DNA from: Zymobacter sp047495495
GTDB lineage: Bacteria; Pseudomonadota; Gammaproteobacteria; Pseudomonadales; Halomonadaceae
Direction: 5' to 3'
Length of the DNA stretch: 64,000 nt
Assembly: GCF_047495495.1 (NCBI RefSeq)
Contig: NZ_CP179930.1
Span: 930,001 to 994,000, forward strand
A program made the position numbers and the translations under genes. Shown here in pieces: positions 29,232 through 37,095 of this stretch; the stretch's first letter is position 1; every line of letters begins with the position of its first letter. A model generated the notes under the pieces. That model ran no database searches. It saw only the letters and a list, made by a program, of their open reading frames with translations, and was not told where the DNA came from.

Positions 29232-29864
29232 ATGGGTGTCGTAGCCAAGCGTTCTTCCATGACGTTCTATACCGGCAGCAACGACCATAAAAGTCATCGT
29301 GTCAGGATCGTGCTGGCCGAGAAAGGCGTATCTGTCGATATTCTGGAAGTGGATGACAACAATCCGCCTGCAGAATTGGCTGACCATAATCCTTACAACA
29401 GCGTACCGACGCTGGTGGATCGTGATCTGGCGCTCTATGAGTCCAAGGTCATGATGGAGTATCTGGATGAGCGCTTCCCGCATCCGCCGCTGTTGCCGGT
29501 CTATCCCGTTGCACGTGCCCAGAGCCGTCTGTGGATGTTCCGCATTGAGCGCGAATGGAGCAGCAAGCTGGATATCCTGATGACCGGTAACGGTACCAAG
29601 AAGGAAATTGATCAGGCCCGCAAATCTCTGCGTGAAAGTCTGATTGGCATCAGTCCGATTTTTGAAGATCTGCCTTATTTCATGAGCGAAGAGTTCTCGC
29701 TGGTGGATTGCTGTATGGCACCTATCCTGTGGCGTCTGCCCAGTGTCGGCATCGATCTTCCCGAGAAGCAGTGCCGTCCTCTGCTAGGCTATATGCAGCG
29801 CCTGTTCGAGCGTGAGTCCTTCCAGGAATCACTGCTGGACAGCGAACGCGAGCTGCGTTCCTAA
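29232..29864 (+). CDS. sspA: Stringent starvation protein A
   Basis: A glutathione-S-transferase-fold protein that binds RNA polymerase and changes promoter use in starvation and acid stress. The 210-residue sequence shows the thioredoxin-like half (FYTGSNDHKSHRVRIVLAEKG, NPYNSVPTLVDRDLALYESKVMMEYLDERFPHPPLLP) and the all-helical half with FSLVDCCMAPILWRLP. Length matches the family (about 205-212). AGGAG precedes the ATG. It is followed after 72 bases by sspB, and the two form the usual operon. Several in-frame starts near the N-terminus exist; the one with the ribosome site is used. Confidence 0.96.
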   Translation: MGVVAKRSSMTFYTGSNDHKSHRVRIVLAEKGVSVDILEVDDNNPPAELADHNPYNSVPTLVDRDLALYESKVMMEYLDERFPHPPLLPVYPVARAQSRLWMFRIEREWSSKLDILMTGNGTKKEIDQARKSLRESLIGISPIFEDLPYFMSEEFSLVDCCMAPILWRLPSVGIDLPEKQCRPLLGYMQRLFERESFQESLLDSERELRS

Positions 29865-29936
29865 GCGCGAAACGTCAAGGTGAGCTGGCCTTTCCAGAGG
29901 CTGGCCGCCACGACCCTCCCGAGTTCCGAGGTCACC

Positions 29937-30434
29937 ATGCTTTCTAGTCGCCCCTATATTGCCCGAGCGCTGTATGAATGGCTGCTTGATAACGACAACA
30001 CGCCGTACGTCGTCGTTGATGCCATGCAGGAGGACGTGGTTGTGCCGCGTCAGTTCGTACAGAACGGCCAGATCGTGCTCAATATCGCGCCGTCAGCGGT
30101 GCGTGATCTGGATATCAGCAATGAAATGATCACTTTCAACGCCAGTTTCAGCGGCGAGCCCATGCAAGTATGGGTGCCGATCATGGCGCTGGTTGCGGTG
30201 TACTCCAAGGAAAACGGGGCCGGGATGGTCTTTGGGCACGAGCCGGTCATTCCTGCGCCTGCAGAAGACGAGCTGGATGAAGAGGCGCCTAAGCTTGAAA
30301 GCGTGCCGAAGGCTTCCGACGAGCCGAAGCAAGCGCCTGTCCCGTCGTCTTCCGAGCATGATGATGACACGCCACCACCGAGTGGTGGTGGGCGTCCGCC
30401 GAAAGGTCGGCCTGCACTGCGTGTAGTTAAGTAG
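29937..30434 (+). CDS. sspB: ClpXP protease specificity-enhancing factor SspB
   Basis: Adaptor that brings ssrA-tagged proteins to ClpXP. The 165-residue protein has the compact substrate-binding domain (about 1-110: SSRPYIARALYEWLLDNDNTPYVVVDA, VVPRQFVQNGQIVLNIAPSAV, MQVWVPIMALVAVYSKENGAGMVFG). A flexible Pro/Glu/Asp-rich linker follows, and the C-terminus GRPALRVVK is the ClpX-docking peptide. GAGG precedes the ATG at 29937. It is downstream of sspA in the same operon. Confidence 0.96.
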   Translation: MLSSRPYIARALYEWLLDNDNTPYVVVDAMQEDVVVPRQFVQNGQIVLNIAPSAVRDLDISNEMITFNASFSGEPMQVWVPIMALVAVYSKENGAGMVFGHEPVIPAPAEDELDEEAPKLESVPKASDEPKQAPVPSSSEHDDDTPPPSGGGRPPKGRPALRVVK

Positions 30435-30460
30435 TCTCACGCATAGCCCGTAGAATGATG

Positions 30461-30497
30461 AAAAGCCCGATGCATTCAATGCGTCGGGCTTTTTTTA
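30461..30497. terminator. Terminator after sspB
   Basis: AAAAGCCCGATGCAT pairs with ATGCGTCGGGCTTTT (one G-T pair), followed by seven T. It may also act for the leftward operon ending at dolP. Confidence 0.9.
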
Positions 30498-30575
30498 TGC
30501 TGCGTATGCGTAGGAGGAGGGGCTGCTTGGGTGAGCATGGGCTCTCAGCGTTTGCTTGGCCTCTTGCCTTGGACG

Positions 30576-31139
30576 TCAATCGACGTATTCGAATGCTTTT
30601 ACTACACCGCTGACGCCATCGACCTGTGCCGCGATGCGGGCCAGACCGTCGGCTTCGTAGCGCTGGATGGCACCCATGAGAAAGACGATTCCGTTTTCGG
30701 TGACAACGTGAACACGTGACAGTGATGACAGTGTGGAGTTGTCGATACCGCGATTCACGCGAGCAGTGATCATACTGTCGGAAATGCGGCGCCATGTCGG
30801 AGTGTTGTCGCCGACCGCCAATCCATTGTAGACGCCGCGTACGCCGCCCGCGCTGTGGGCGATTTCGTCTGCGCGGCTGATCATGCCTTGAAGCGGTACC
30901 TGTCCAGACAGCACGATATAGCCGTTGAAGACATCGACGTTGACGTGGCTGGTCGAGAAGCCTTGCACGTCGTTTAGACGCATCTTGATGGTGTCAGCAA
31001 TCGCATTGTCGGCGTTGACGGTATCGGTGCTGCGTGCGGGTCCCAGCGTGTTGGGTGAGCCGGTAGTGACGCAGCCTGACAGGCCAAGCAGCGCGCACAG
31101 CGCTGCCGCGGGCAGAAATCCTTTCTTCATGATGATCAT
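30576..31139 (-). CDS. dolP: BON-domain outer-membrane lipoprotein DolP
   Basis: A 187-residue lipoprotein: signal peptide ending LLGLSGC (lipobox), then two BON domains (about 45-110 and 120-187) with the Gly-containing VFNGYIVLSGQVP and VVTENGIVFLMGAIQRYEADGLARIAAQVDGV repeats. E. coli DolP (YraP) supports outer-membrane integrity and BAM function and is recruited to division sites. It is the last gene of the leftward lpoA-yraN-diaA-dolP block, the same order as in other gammaproteobacteria. The start at 31139 has a GAGAGA-type ribosome site; ATG 31130 is an alternative. Confidence 0.93.
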   Translation of the reverse strand: MIIMKKGFLPAAALCALLGLSGCVTTGSPNTLGPARSTDTVNADNAIADTIKMRLNDVQGFSTSHVNVDVFNGYIVLSGQVPLQGMISRADEIAHSAGGVRGVYNGLAVGDNTPTWRRISDSMITARVNRGIDNSTLSSLSRVHVVTENGIVFLMGAIQRYEADGLARIAAQVDGVSGVVKAFEYVD

Positions 31140-31203
31140 GGTCTCTCTCTCGTGAAACCTTGGGCGATTCAGAACGTCACTGTCATGATCGCGCAGGCGT
31201 ATT

Positions 31204-31797
31204 TCATTCTTCCAGGCCAAAGAGCTGTTGATCAATTAGATCGACCAAACTGTGGATGACCAACAGGTGCGTTTCGTGAATGCGGGCCGATGACGTGGCC
31301 GGCACGCGAATCTCGCAGTCTTCCTGCCCCAGCAGTGAGGACATATCGCCGCCGTCGCGTCCACTAAGCGCAACGACGGACATTTCACGGTCGTGTGCGG
31401 CCTGAATGGCCTGGATGACGTTGGCTGAATTGCCTGTCGTCGACAGTACCATCAGGATATCGCCGGGCTGACCTAGGGCGCGTACTTGACGCGAGAAAAT
31501 GTCGCTATAGCTGGCGCTGTTGGCGATTGAGCTCATGACCGGGTTGTCGGTGGTCAGCGCTAGTCCCGGGAGGCCGGGGCGCTCGCGCTCTTCACTATTG
31601 ATCATTGATGCGGCAAAAAGTTGGCATAGCGCGGCGCTGCCGCCGTTGCCGCAGGCCAGCACCTTGCCGTCGTTGATCAGACATTGGACCATCATATGGC
31701 TGGCAATCTCGATGAACGTGGGCAGAACTTCGCTCGCATAGGTCTTGGTGTCGATGCTGGCGTTGAACTGGTCGAGGATGCGGTTCTGAAAATCCAT
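31204..31797 (-). CDS. diaA: DnaA initiator-associating protein DiaA (SIS domain)
   Basis: A phosphoheptose-isomerase-like SIS protein that tetramerises and helps DnaA assemble at oriC. The 197-residue sequence has KVLACGNGGSAALCQLFAA, MINSEERERPGLPGLALTTDN, and ILMVLSTTGNSANVIQAIQAAHDREM, typical of GmhA/DiaA. DiaA, not GmhA, is supported by length (E. coli DiaA 196), the ERPGLPGLAL segment and the location between yraN and dolP. The ATG at 31797 gives MDFQNRILDQF; the ribosome site is weak. Confidence 0.92.
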   Translation of the reverse strand: MDFQNRILDQFNASIDTKTYASEVLPTFIEIASHMMVQCLINDGKVLACGNGGSAALCQLFAASMINSEERERPGLPGLALTTDNPVMSSIANSASYSDIFSRQVRALGQPGDILMVLSTTGNSANVIQAIQAAHDREMSVVALSGRDGGDMSSLLGQEDCEIRVPATSSARIHETHLLVIHSLVDLIDQQLFGLEE

Positions 31798-31838
31798 GGT
31801 CGTGAACGGCTCAAAGAGTGAATGAAAGTGAATGATGT

Positions 31839-32219
31839 TCAGCAGGCATCGAAGGCGTGGCGCATCCAAGTGATATCGGGAGCCTGAACGGTGCCGCTGA
31901 GGCCGATGATATCGAAGCGGCAAGGCATATCCAGTGCATGCTGCATCAGATAGTGCTGTGCTGCCAGAATGAGTCGCTGCTGCTTGCGAGGGGTGACGCT
32001 GTCGAAGGGTGAGCCATGCTGGCTGTGCTGGCGATAGCGTACTTCGACGAATACGCAGGTGTCGCGATCAGTCATGACCAGATCAAGCTCGCCGTAGCGA
32101 GCATGATGGTTGCGGGTACGCAGTTGCAAGCCATGACGTTCGAGGTAGCGGCATGCCAGTGTTTCCATCCACTGCCCGAGTGCGCGTCCGCGTGGCGCGG
32201 GCAGTGGAGGCGGTGTCAC
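31839..32219 (-). CDS. yraN: YraN family endonuclease-like protein (UPF0102)
   Basis: A small protein with a restriction-endonuclease-like fold: the active-site pattern YGELDLVMTDRDTCVFVEVRYR (Glu-Leu-Asp, then Glu-Val-Arg) is intact, followed by SVTPRKQQRLILAAQHYL and CRFDIIGL. The activity in cells is not established. The GTG at 32219 overlaps the lpoA stop in a GTGA arrangement, giving 126 residues; an ATG at 32273, inside lpoA, would give 144. I prefer the coupled GTG but neither has a clear ribosome site. Confidence 0.88.
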   Translation of the reverse strand: MTPPPLPAPRGRALGQWMETLACRYLERHGLQLRTRNHHARYGELDLVMTDRDTCVFVEVRYRQHSQHGSPFDSVTPRKQQRLILAAQHYLMQHALDMPCRFDIIGLSGTVQAPDITWMRHAFDAC

Positions 32220-34021
32220 GACTGAGATGTAGGCTGGGCCGGTGTCGGGCGGCCTTGCTGGAAGCGTGCCCATGGCAGCTGACGCTGGAAGCGGTGATTG
32301 GCGTCCAGTTGCAGCGTGCCGGTTGCGCCTTCCAGTTTTGTGTCGGGGCTATCGTTAAAGCGTGCCAGGCGCTGTGCCAGTTCGTAGGCATCGACTCCCA
32401 TGGCGTTGAGCTTCAACAATGTGATACTGGCCTTGCCGTCGGCATTGAGGCGCTGATAGCTGTCCTTATAAGGCATAGGGTTGCTATCGCTGTAGAGCTC
32501 AGGCAGGTACCACGGGATGTTGGGGAACAGCACGCCGTTCAGGTCGCTATCCTGAGAGGCATTGGCGCGGCCGGTGTAAACGTGAGAGGTCGCGTAGATC
32601 GGCAGGTTGTCCATATGCAGGTATTTCAGGAATGGCGGTACTTGGCGAGCGTATTCCGGCATGGCGAACATGAATACCATTTGCGGGCGGCCAACCGCGG
32701 CGAGCGTCTTCACGCTGCCTGATACCGGTGCGGTTGGCGCGTAGCGTACCGCTGTCATGATCTGGTGATTCTGGTACTGCCACTGCTGGCGGAAGGCGTC
32801 TTCGACGCGGTGTCCCCAGTCGTTGTCGGGGGTCAGTAGGCTGGCCTGAGTGAGGCCCGCGTCGCCTGCGTACTGTGCCGCCTGACGTGCTTCGTCTTCA
32901 GCGGACAGGCCGTACTCATAGAGCGACTGCGTGGCGTTCTGGGCACTGCTGCCGTAGTTGAGCGCCAACGTTGGCAGTGTGACATCGCTGCGTGATTCGA
33001 GGGCGGTTACGGCATCTTTGTCGAGCGGCCCAATCACGACCTGTGCGCCTTTGGCCTTGGCCTGAGCATACAGATCGTCGATCGTCGCCGTTGTCGTGTC
33101 GTAATAGTCAACGTCCGGTGCAGGCTGTCCGGCGCTCAGAAGTGCACTGCGTTGCGTGTCGATACCCGCCTTGATTGCTTTGGCCAAGGGGGCGAGCGAA
33201 CCGCTCTGAGGCAGGAATACGGCAATGCGCGTAGGAGTGCCTGTCGGTGCCTGGGCGTTGCTTGATGGCGTATCCGTGCTCGTGGAGGGCGTGACGACAG
33301 CGGCAAGACCGGCCAGTTGTGCCAGTGCGGCTGGCAGCTGTATGGCGGCGGGGTGCTGGGCGTGGCGCTGTTGCCAGTCGCGGACGGCGGCCTGTAGTGC
33401 ATCCTGCTGGCTCGTGCTGCGCGCAAGCGCGGACAGTTCCTGCCAGCCGATACTCAGATCATCCTTGCCGGGCAGTAGTGACAGTTGGGGGTTGCTCAGC
33501 AGCTGCAACTGCAGCCATATGGCGTCGTTGTAACCCGCATCGCTATTGGCGCGGCGCTGGGCGTCTAGCAGCATAGAGGCAGCCTTGAGGTGGTCGCCCT
33601 GTTCGCCGAAGGCCTGTGCGCGATAGATGGTCAGCTGGCGACGATCTTCGGTGGCCAGCGATAGGTTGGAGTTCTCAAGCAGGGCAACGGCCTTGAAGGT
33701 GGCGCCGCTGTTGTGCTGTTCAAGCCCCAGTCTGGCGGTAAGCAGTGCCCATTGAATGCGATCTTGAGGGGAAAGCAGGCGGTCATCCAAGCTGCTGAGG
33801 ATCGAGAGGGCTAGGCCCTGTTCACCCTGCTGGGAAAGCAGCGTCGCCGCCTTAAGACGTGTAGCCGTCGCTTGTGGTAGCGGTTGGCTCTGTGCGTCAG
33901 TCAGTAGCCGCTCGGGAGAATTGCTGCCGAAGCCGCCAAAGAAAGAAGGCGCTGAGGCACACCCTCCGAGCAAGGTGGCCGTCAATGCGAGGCCGGCCAA
34001 TCGTTGGAATGCGTCACGCAT
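32216..34021 (-). CDS. lpoA: Penicillin-binding protein activator LpoA
   Basis: Outer-membrane lipoprotein that reaches through the periplasm to stimulate PBP1A. The 601-residue protein starts with a lipoprotein signal ending LLGGC (Cys21), then a helical TPR-like N-terminal region (about 40-235), a Ser/Thr/Pro/Ala-rich linker (about 237-262), and a C-terminal periplasmic-binding-protein fold beginning RIAVFLPQSGSLAPLAKAIKAGIDTQ and containing QVVIGPLDKDAVTALE. This is the YraM/LpoA layout. It is the first gene of the leftward yraN-diaA-dolP block and is divergent from rsmI. Confidence 0.95.
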   Translation of the reverse strand: MRDAFQRLAGLALTATLLGGCASAPSFFGGFGSNSPERLLTDAQSQPLPQATATRLKAATLLSQQGEQGLALSILSSLDDRLLSPQDRIQWALLTARLGLEQHNSGATFKAVALLENSNLSLATEDRRQLTIYRAQAFGEQGDHLKAASMLLDAQRRANSDAGYNDAIWLQLQLLSNPQLSLLPGKDDLSIGWQELSALARSTSQQDALQAAVRDWQQRHAQHPAAIQLPAALAQLAGLAAVVTPSTSTDTPSSNAQAPTGTPTRIAVFLPQSGSLAPLAKAIKAGIDTQRSALLSAGQPAPDVDYYDTTTATIDDLYAQAKAKGAQVVIGPLDKDAVTALESRSDVTLPTLALNYGSSAQNATQSLYEYGLSAEDEARQAAQYAGDAGLTQASLLTPDNDWGHRVEDAFRQQWQYQNHQIMTAVRYAPTAPVSGSVKTLAAVGRPQMVFMFAMPEYARQVPPFLKYLHMDNLPIYATSHVYTGRANASQDSDLNGVLFPNIPWYLPELYSDSNPMPYKDSYQRLNADGKASITLLKLNAMGVDAYELAQRLARFNDSPDTKLEGATGTLQLDANHRFQRQLPWARFQQGRPTPAQPTSQS

Positions 34022-34070
34022 GGTCTCTTTCCCCAGTCTTCATGTGATTCATATGAGTGTGGCGGTCGTT

Positions 34071-34100
34071 TTACTCAAGACCTCTGCCTTGAGGTATAGT
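34071..34100 (+). promoter_or_regulatory. Candidate rsmI promoter
   Basis: -10 TATAGT (34095-34100); the -35 TTACTC (34071-34076, 18-base spacer) is weak. Confidence 0.35.
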
Positions 34101-34272
34101 GCCGCTGGCAGAGCGGCGACGGCCTTGTCGATGTCTGCGCCTTCAGCGGCGCAGACAGTTCCCCTCTGACCCGAAGCGTAGTCAATCCAGGAGCAATCGC
34201 ATGTCGCGCAGCAGAACCCTTCATGACTCCCCCCGTCATTCGTCTTCACGCTCAGGTCCGGGAGGCGAAACA

Positions 34273-35121
34273 ATGGGCATATTGTACGTGGTCGCTACGC
34301 CGATTGGTAATCTGGATGACATTTCGGTGCGCGCCCGCCAGATTCTGTGCCAAGTCGATTTGATCGCGGCAGAAGACACGCGGCACAGTGCGCGACTGAT
34401 GCAGCATATCGGGGCGAAGGCACCGCTAATCTCAGTGCACGATCATAATGAAAGTGCGCGTATTGAGATGCTGTGCGAACGCCTGCAAGCGGGACAGGAT
34501 GTCGCATTGATTAGTGATGCGGGTACACCGCTGATCTGCGATCCGGGCTACCACGTCGTCAATGCGCTGCGCAGCCGTGGACTGGGCGTTGTGCCAGTTC
34601 CTGGTCCCTGCGCTTTGATTACGGCACTTTCCGCAGCGGGTTTACCTACTGATCGTTTCCGGTTCGAAGGGTTCCCCAGTGCGAAGCGCGCTGCTCGTCA
34701 GGGATTGCTCAAGGCGTTGCGTGCTGAAACGGCGACGGTAGTGATGTACGAATCGCCGCATCGCATCCGTTATCTGCTGGAAGATATCGTCGATACGCTG
34801 GGCGAACGGCCGCTAGTGCTGGCGCGCGAACTGACTAAGACGTTCGAAACCTTTCTGTCGGGCACGGCGGCAGAGCTGCTGGCGCTGATGGACGAGGACG
34901 CTGATCAGACGCGCGGTGAGTTCGTGGTGATGATCGGTGGTCATGTGGCTGCTGACAATGCCAGCGAAGAAGACGGGGCGTTCGGCAGTACCGAACTGCT
35001 TGAAGCGCTGCTAGAAGAAGGCGTGGGAGTGAAGCAGGCAGCAGGGGTTGCGGCGCGCCTACTGGGGGGGCGTAAGCAGCAGTGGTATCAGCAGGCCCAG
35101 ACACTGAAAGAACAGCGCTGA
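34273..35121 (+). CDS. rsmI: 16S rRNA (cytidine1402-2'-O)-methyltransferase
   Basis: SAM-dependent 2'-O-methylation of C1402 in the 16S decoding centre. The 282-residue form begins GILYVVATPIGNLDDISVRA and has LIAAEDTRHSARLMQHIG, ALISDAGTPLICDPGYHVV and PGPCALITALSAAGLPTDRFRFEGFPSAK, diagnostic for RsmI. Length agrees with E. coli (286). GGGAGG precedes the ATG at 34273. Another ATG at 34201 also has AGGAG seven bases upstream and would add 24 low-complexity residues; it is a real alternative. It is divergent from lpoA and directly upstream of rnpB, a conserved arrangement. Confidence 0.94.
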   Translation: MGILYVVATPIGNLDDISVRARQILCQVDLIAAEDTRHSARLMQHIGAKAPLISVHDHNESARIEMLCERLQAGQDVALISDAGTPLICDPGYHVVNALRSRGLGVVPVPGPCALITALSAAGLPTDRFRFEGFPSAKRAARQGLLKALRAETATVVMYESPHRIRYLLEDIVDTLGERPLVLARELTKTFETFLSGTAAELLALMDEDADQTRGEFVVMIGGHVAADNASEEDGAFGSTELLEALLEEGVGVKQAAGVAARLLGGRKQQWYQQAQTLKEQR

Positions 35122-35178
35122 TCGGCTAAAGATTTGTCGGCCGGAATGATATTTCTGGGCCGATCGTGACATTTACGG

Positions 35179-35207
35179 TTGAGCCGTCTTGCTGGCACTG
35201 GTATTCT
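35179..35207 (+). promoter_or_regulatory. rnpB promoter
   Basis: TTGAGC (35179-35184) and TATTCT (35202-35207) with a 17-base spacer end nine bases before the RNA 5' end. Confidence 0.65.
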
Positions 35208-35215
35208 CGCGCACT

Positions 35216-35567
<352 letters not shown>

Positions 35568-35804
35568 TGATTTCCCGATATCCCGTTACATCTCGTAGCC
35601 AAAACGCTGCATTTGTTTCACAGCAGCACACGCTTTGTCACGGTAGCGTAGGCACCTGTTGCCACGGTCATGACGCCCGTCATGGCAAAACCGCTGCCCA
35701 GAGCAGATTGCGAGTGTAACGGGCTCTCCATTTTTCTTGCCAGTGTGGTACCCACGGACATCATGTCATCTATGCGCTCGTCTTCTTCATCGGTGACTGA
35801 CGCC

Positions 35805-36746
35805 ATGGCGCAGTCGTCTCCTTCAACGCCACATATCAGCGTGCTTCTGGAGGGGGCGGTCGATGCACTGGTACATGACCCTTCCGGCAACTATCTTGAT
35901 GGCACCTTCGGGCGCGGCGGTCACAGTCGTGCCATACTGAAGAATCTTGCACCTGAAGGGCGCCTGATCGGCATTGATCGCGATCCCGAAGCATTGAAGG
36001 CCGGGCAGGCCATCGACGATGCACGCTTTACGCTCGTACGCTCCTCGTTTTCCGAGCTGGATGACGTGGCGCAGCAGCTGGGTGTGTTCGGTCAGCTGTC
36101 GGGCATTCTGCTCGATATCGGCGTATCTTCGCCCCAGCTTGACGATGCCTCTCGTGGTTTCAGCTTCCTGCGTGATGGTCCGCTGGACATGCGCATGGAC
36201 CCCGAGCATGGGGTAAGCGCTGCGCAGTGGATCGCTGACGCTGAGGAACACGAGATGGCGCGCGTGTTCAAAGAATACGGTGAGGAGCGTTATGCCCGTC
36301 GGTTGGCGAAGGCGATCGTTCAGCGTCGCAAGGAACGACCGTTCCTGCGTACCGTGGATCTTGCCGAGGTAGTCAAGGCTGCCCACCCGGCGTGGGAAAA
36401 GCACAAGCATCCGGCAACGCGCGTCTTCCAGGCCATTCGCATTCATATCAATGATGAGCTGGGCCAGTTAGATGCGGCACTTGATGCCGCGCTGGAAGCG
36501 CTAGCTCCGGGTGGTGTGCTGGTCGTTATTAGCTTCCACTCGTTGGAAGACCGACGGGTCAAACGCTTCATTCGTGACAAGGCGCGCGGTGATATTGATA
36601 TCCCGAAAGGGTTACCGCTGCGCGAAGATCAGCTCAATCGGCGGCTGGCGCCTGTTGGCAAGGCACAGCGGCCATCCAAGGAAGAGGTCGACGCCAACCC
36701 TAGGGCACGGAGTGCCGTGATGCGGGTGGCGCGCAAATTGGCATAA
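35805..36746 (+). CDS. rsmH: 16S rRNA (cytosine1402-N4)-methyltransferase
   Basis: SAM-dependent N4 methylation of C1402, acting on the same nucleotide as RsmI. From the ATG at 35805 it has 313 residues, the length of E. coli RsmH. It shows HISVLLEGAVDAL, the SAM loop YLDGTFGRGGHSRAIL, GILLDIGVSSPQLD, GFSFLRDGPLDMRMD and VISFHSLEDRRVKRFI. Upstream in-frame ATGs (35763, 35772) would add a Ser-rich tail and lack a ribosome site. It opens the division/cell-wall cluster. mraZ, which usually precedes it, is missing. Confidence 0.96.
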   Translation: MAQSSPSTPHISVLLEGAVDALVHDPSGNYLDGTFGRGGHSRAILKNLAPEGRLIGIDRDPEALKAGQAIDDARFTLVRSSFSELDDVAQQLGVFGQLSGILLDIGVSSPQLDDASRGFSFLRDGPLDMRMDPEHGVSAAQWIADAEEHEMARVFKEYGEERYARRLAKAIVQRRKERPFLRTVDLAEVVKAAHPAWEKHKHPATRVFQAIRIHINDELGQLDAALDAALEALAPGGVLVVISFHSLEDRRVKRFIRDKARGDIDIPKGLPLREDQLNRRLAPVGKAQRPSKEEVDANPRARSAVMRVARKLA

Positions 36747-36756
36747 GGTCTCACTC

Positions 36757-37095
36757 GTGGTCAAAACTCAGACGCAGGAACAGTCTCCACTGCATCGTCT
36801 TCATCGTTTTACGGCGCGTTTGTTCTTTGGGGCATCGCTCGTCAGCATATTTGTGATGTTCTGCGCCGTGCTTGTGACTGCTTTCGTGATTACCACGACG
36901 ACCCATCAGACCCGAGACCAGTACCGACGCCTGCAGCGCCTTGAGCGCGAGCAGGATGAACTGCAGGCCAACTGGACTCGCCTGCGTCTCGAAGAAGGGA
37001 CGCATTCTTCTCCTTCCCGTATCGAAGTGGAGGCGCGCAATCGTCTCATGATGCATGTGCCTCAGACGCGTGAGCTTGAGGTGCTGGCCCCATGA
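36757..37095 (+). CDS. ftsL: Cell division protein FtsL
   Basis: A 112-residue bitopic protein: cytoplasmic N-terminus, one membrane helix (about 24-47), then a periplasmic coiled coil (about 52-100) with a RIEVEARNRLMM segment. With FtsQ and FtsB it forms the complex that signals to FtsW/FtsI. It starts with GTG ten bases after the rsmH stop, with AAGG at a good distance. Its end overlaps the ftsI ATG by four bases. Confidence 0.93.
   Translation: MVKTQTQEQSPLHRLHRFTARLFFGASLVSIFVMFCAVLVTAFVITTTTHQTRDQYRRLQRLEREQDELQANWTRLRLEEGTHSSPSRIEVEARNRLMMHVPQTRELEVLAP

Noticed and set aside
35568..35804. Hidden or broken mraZ
   Set aside because: I looked for MraZ-like coding in this interval in the plus frames and saw none.
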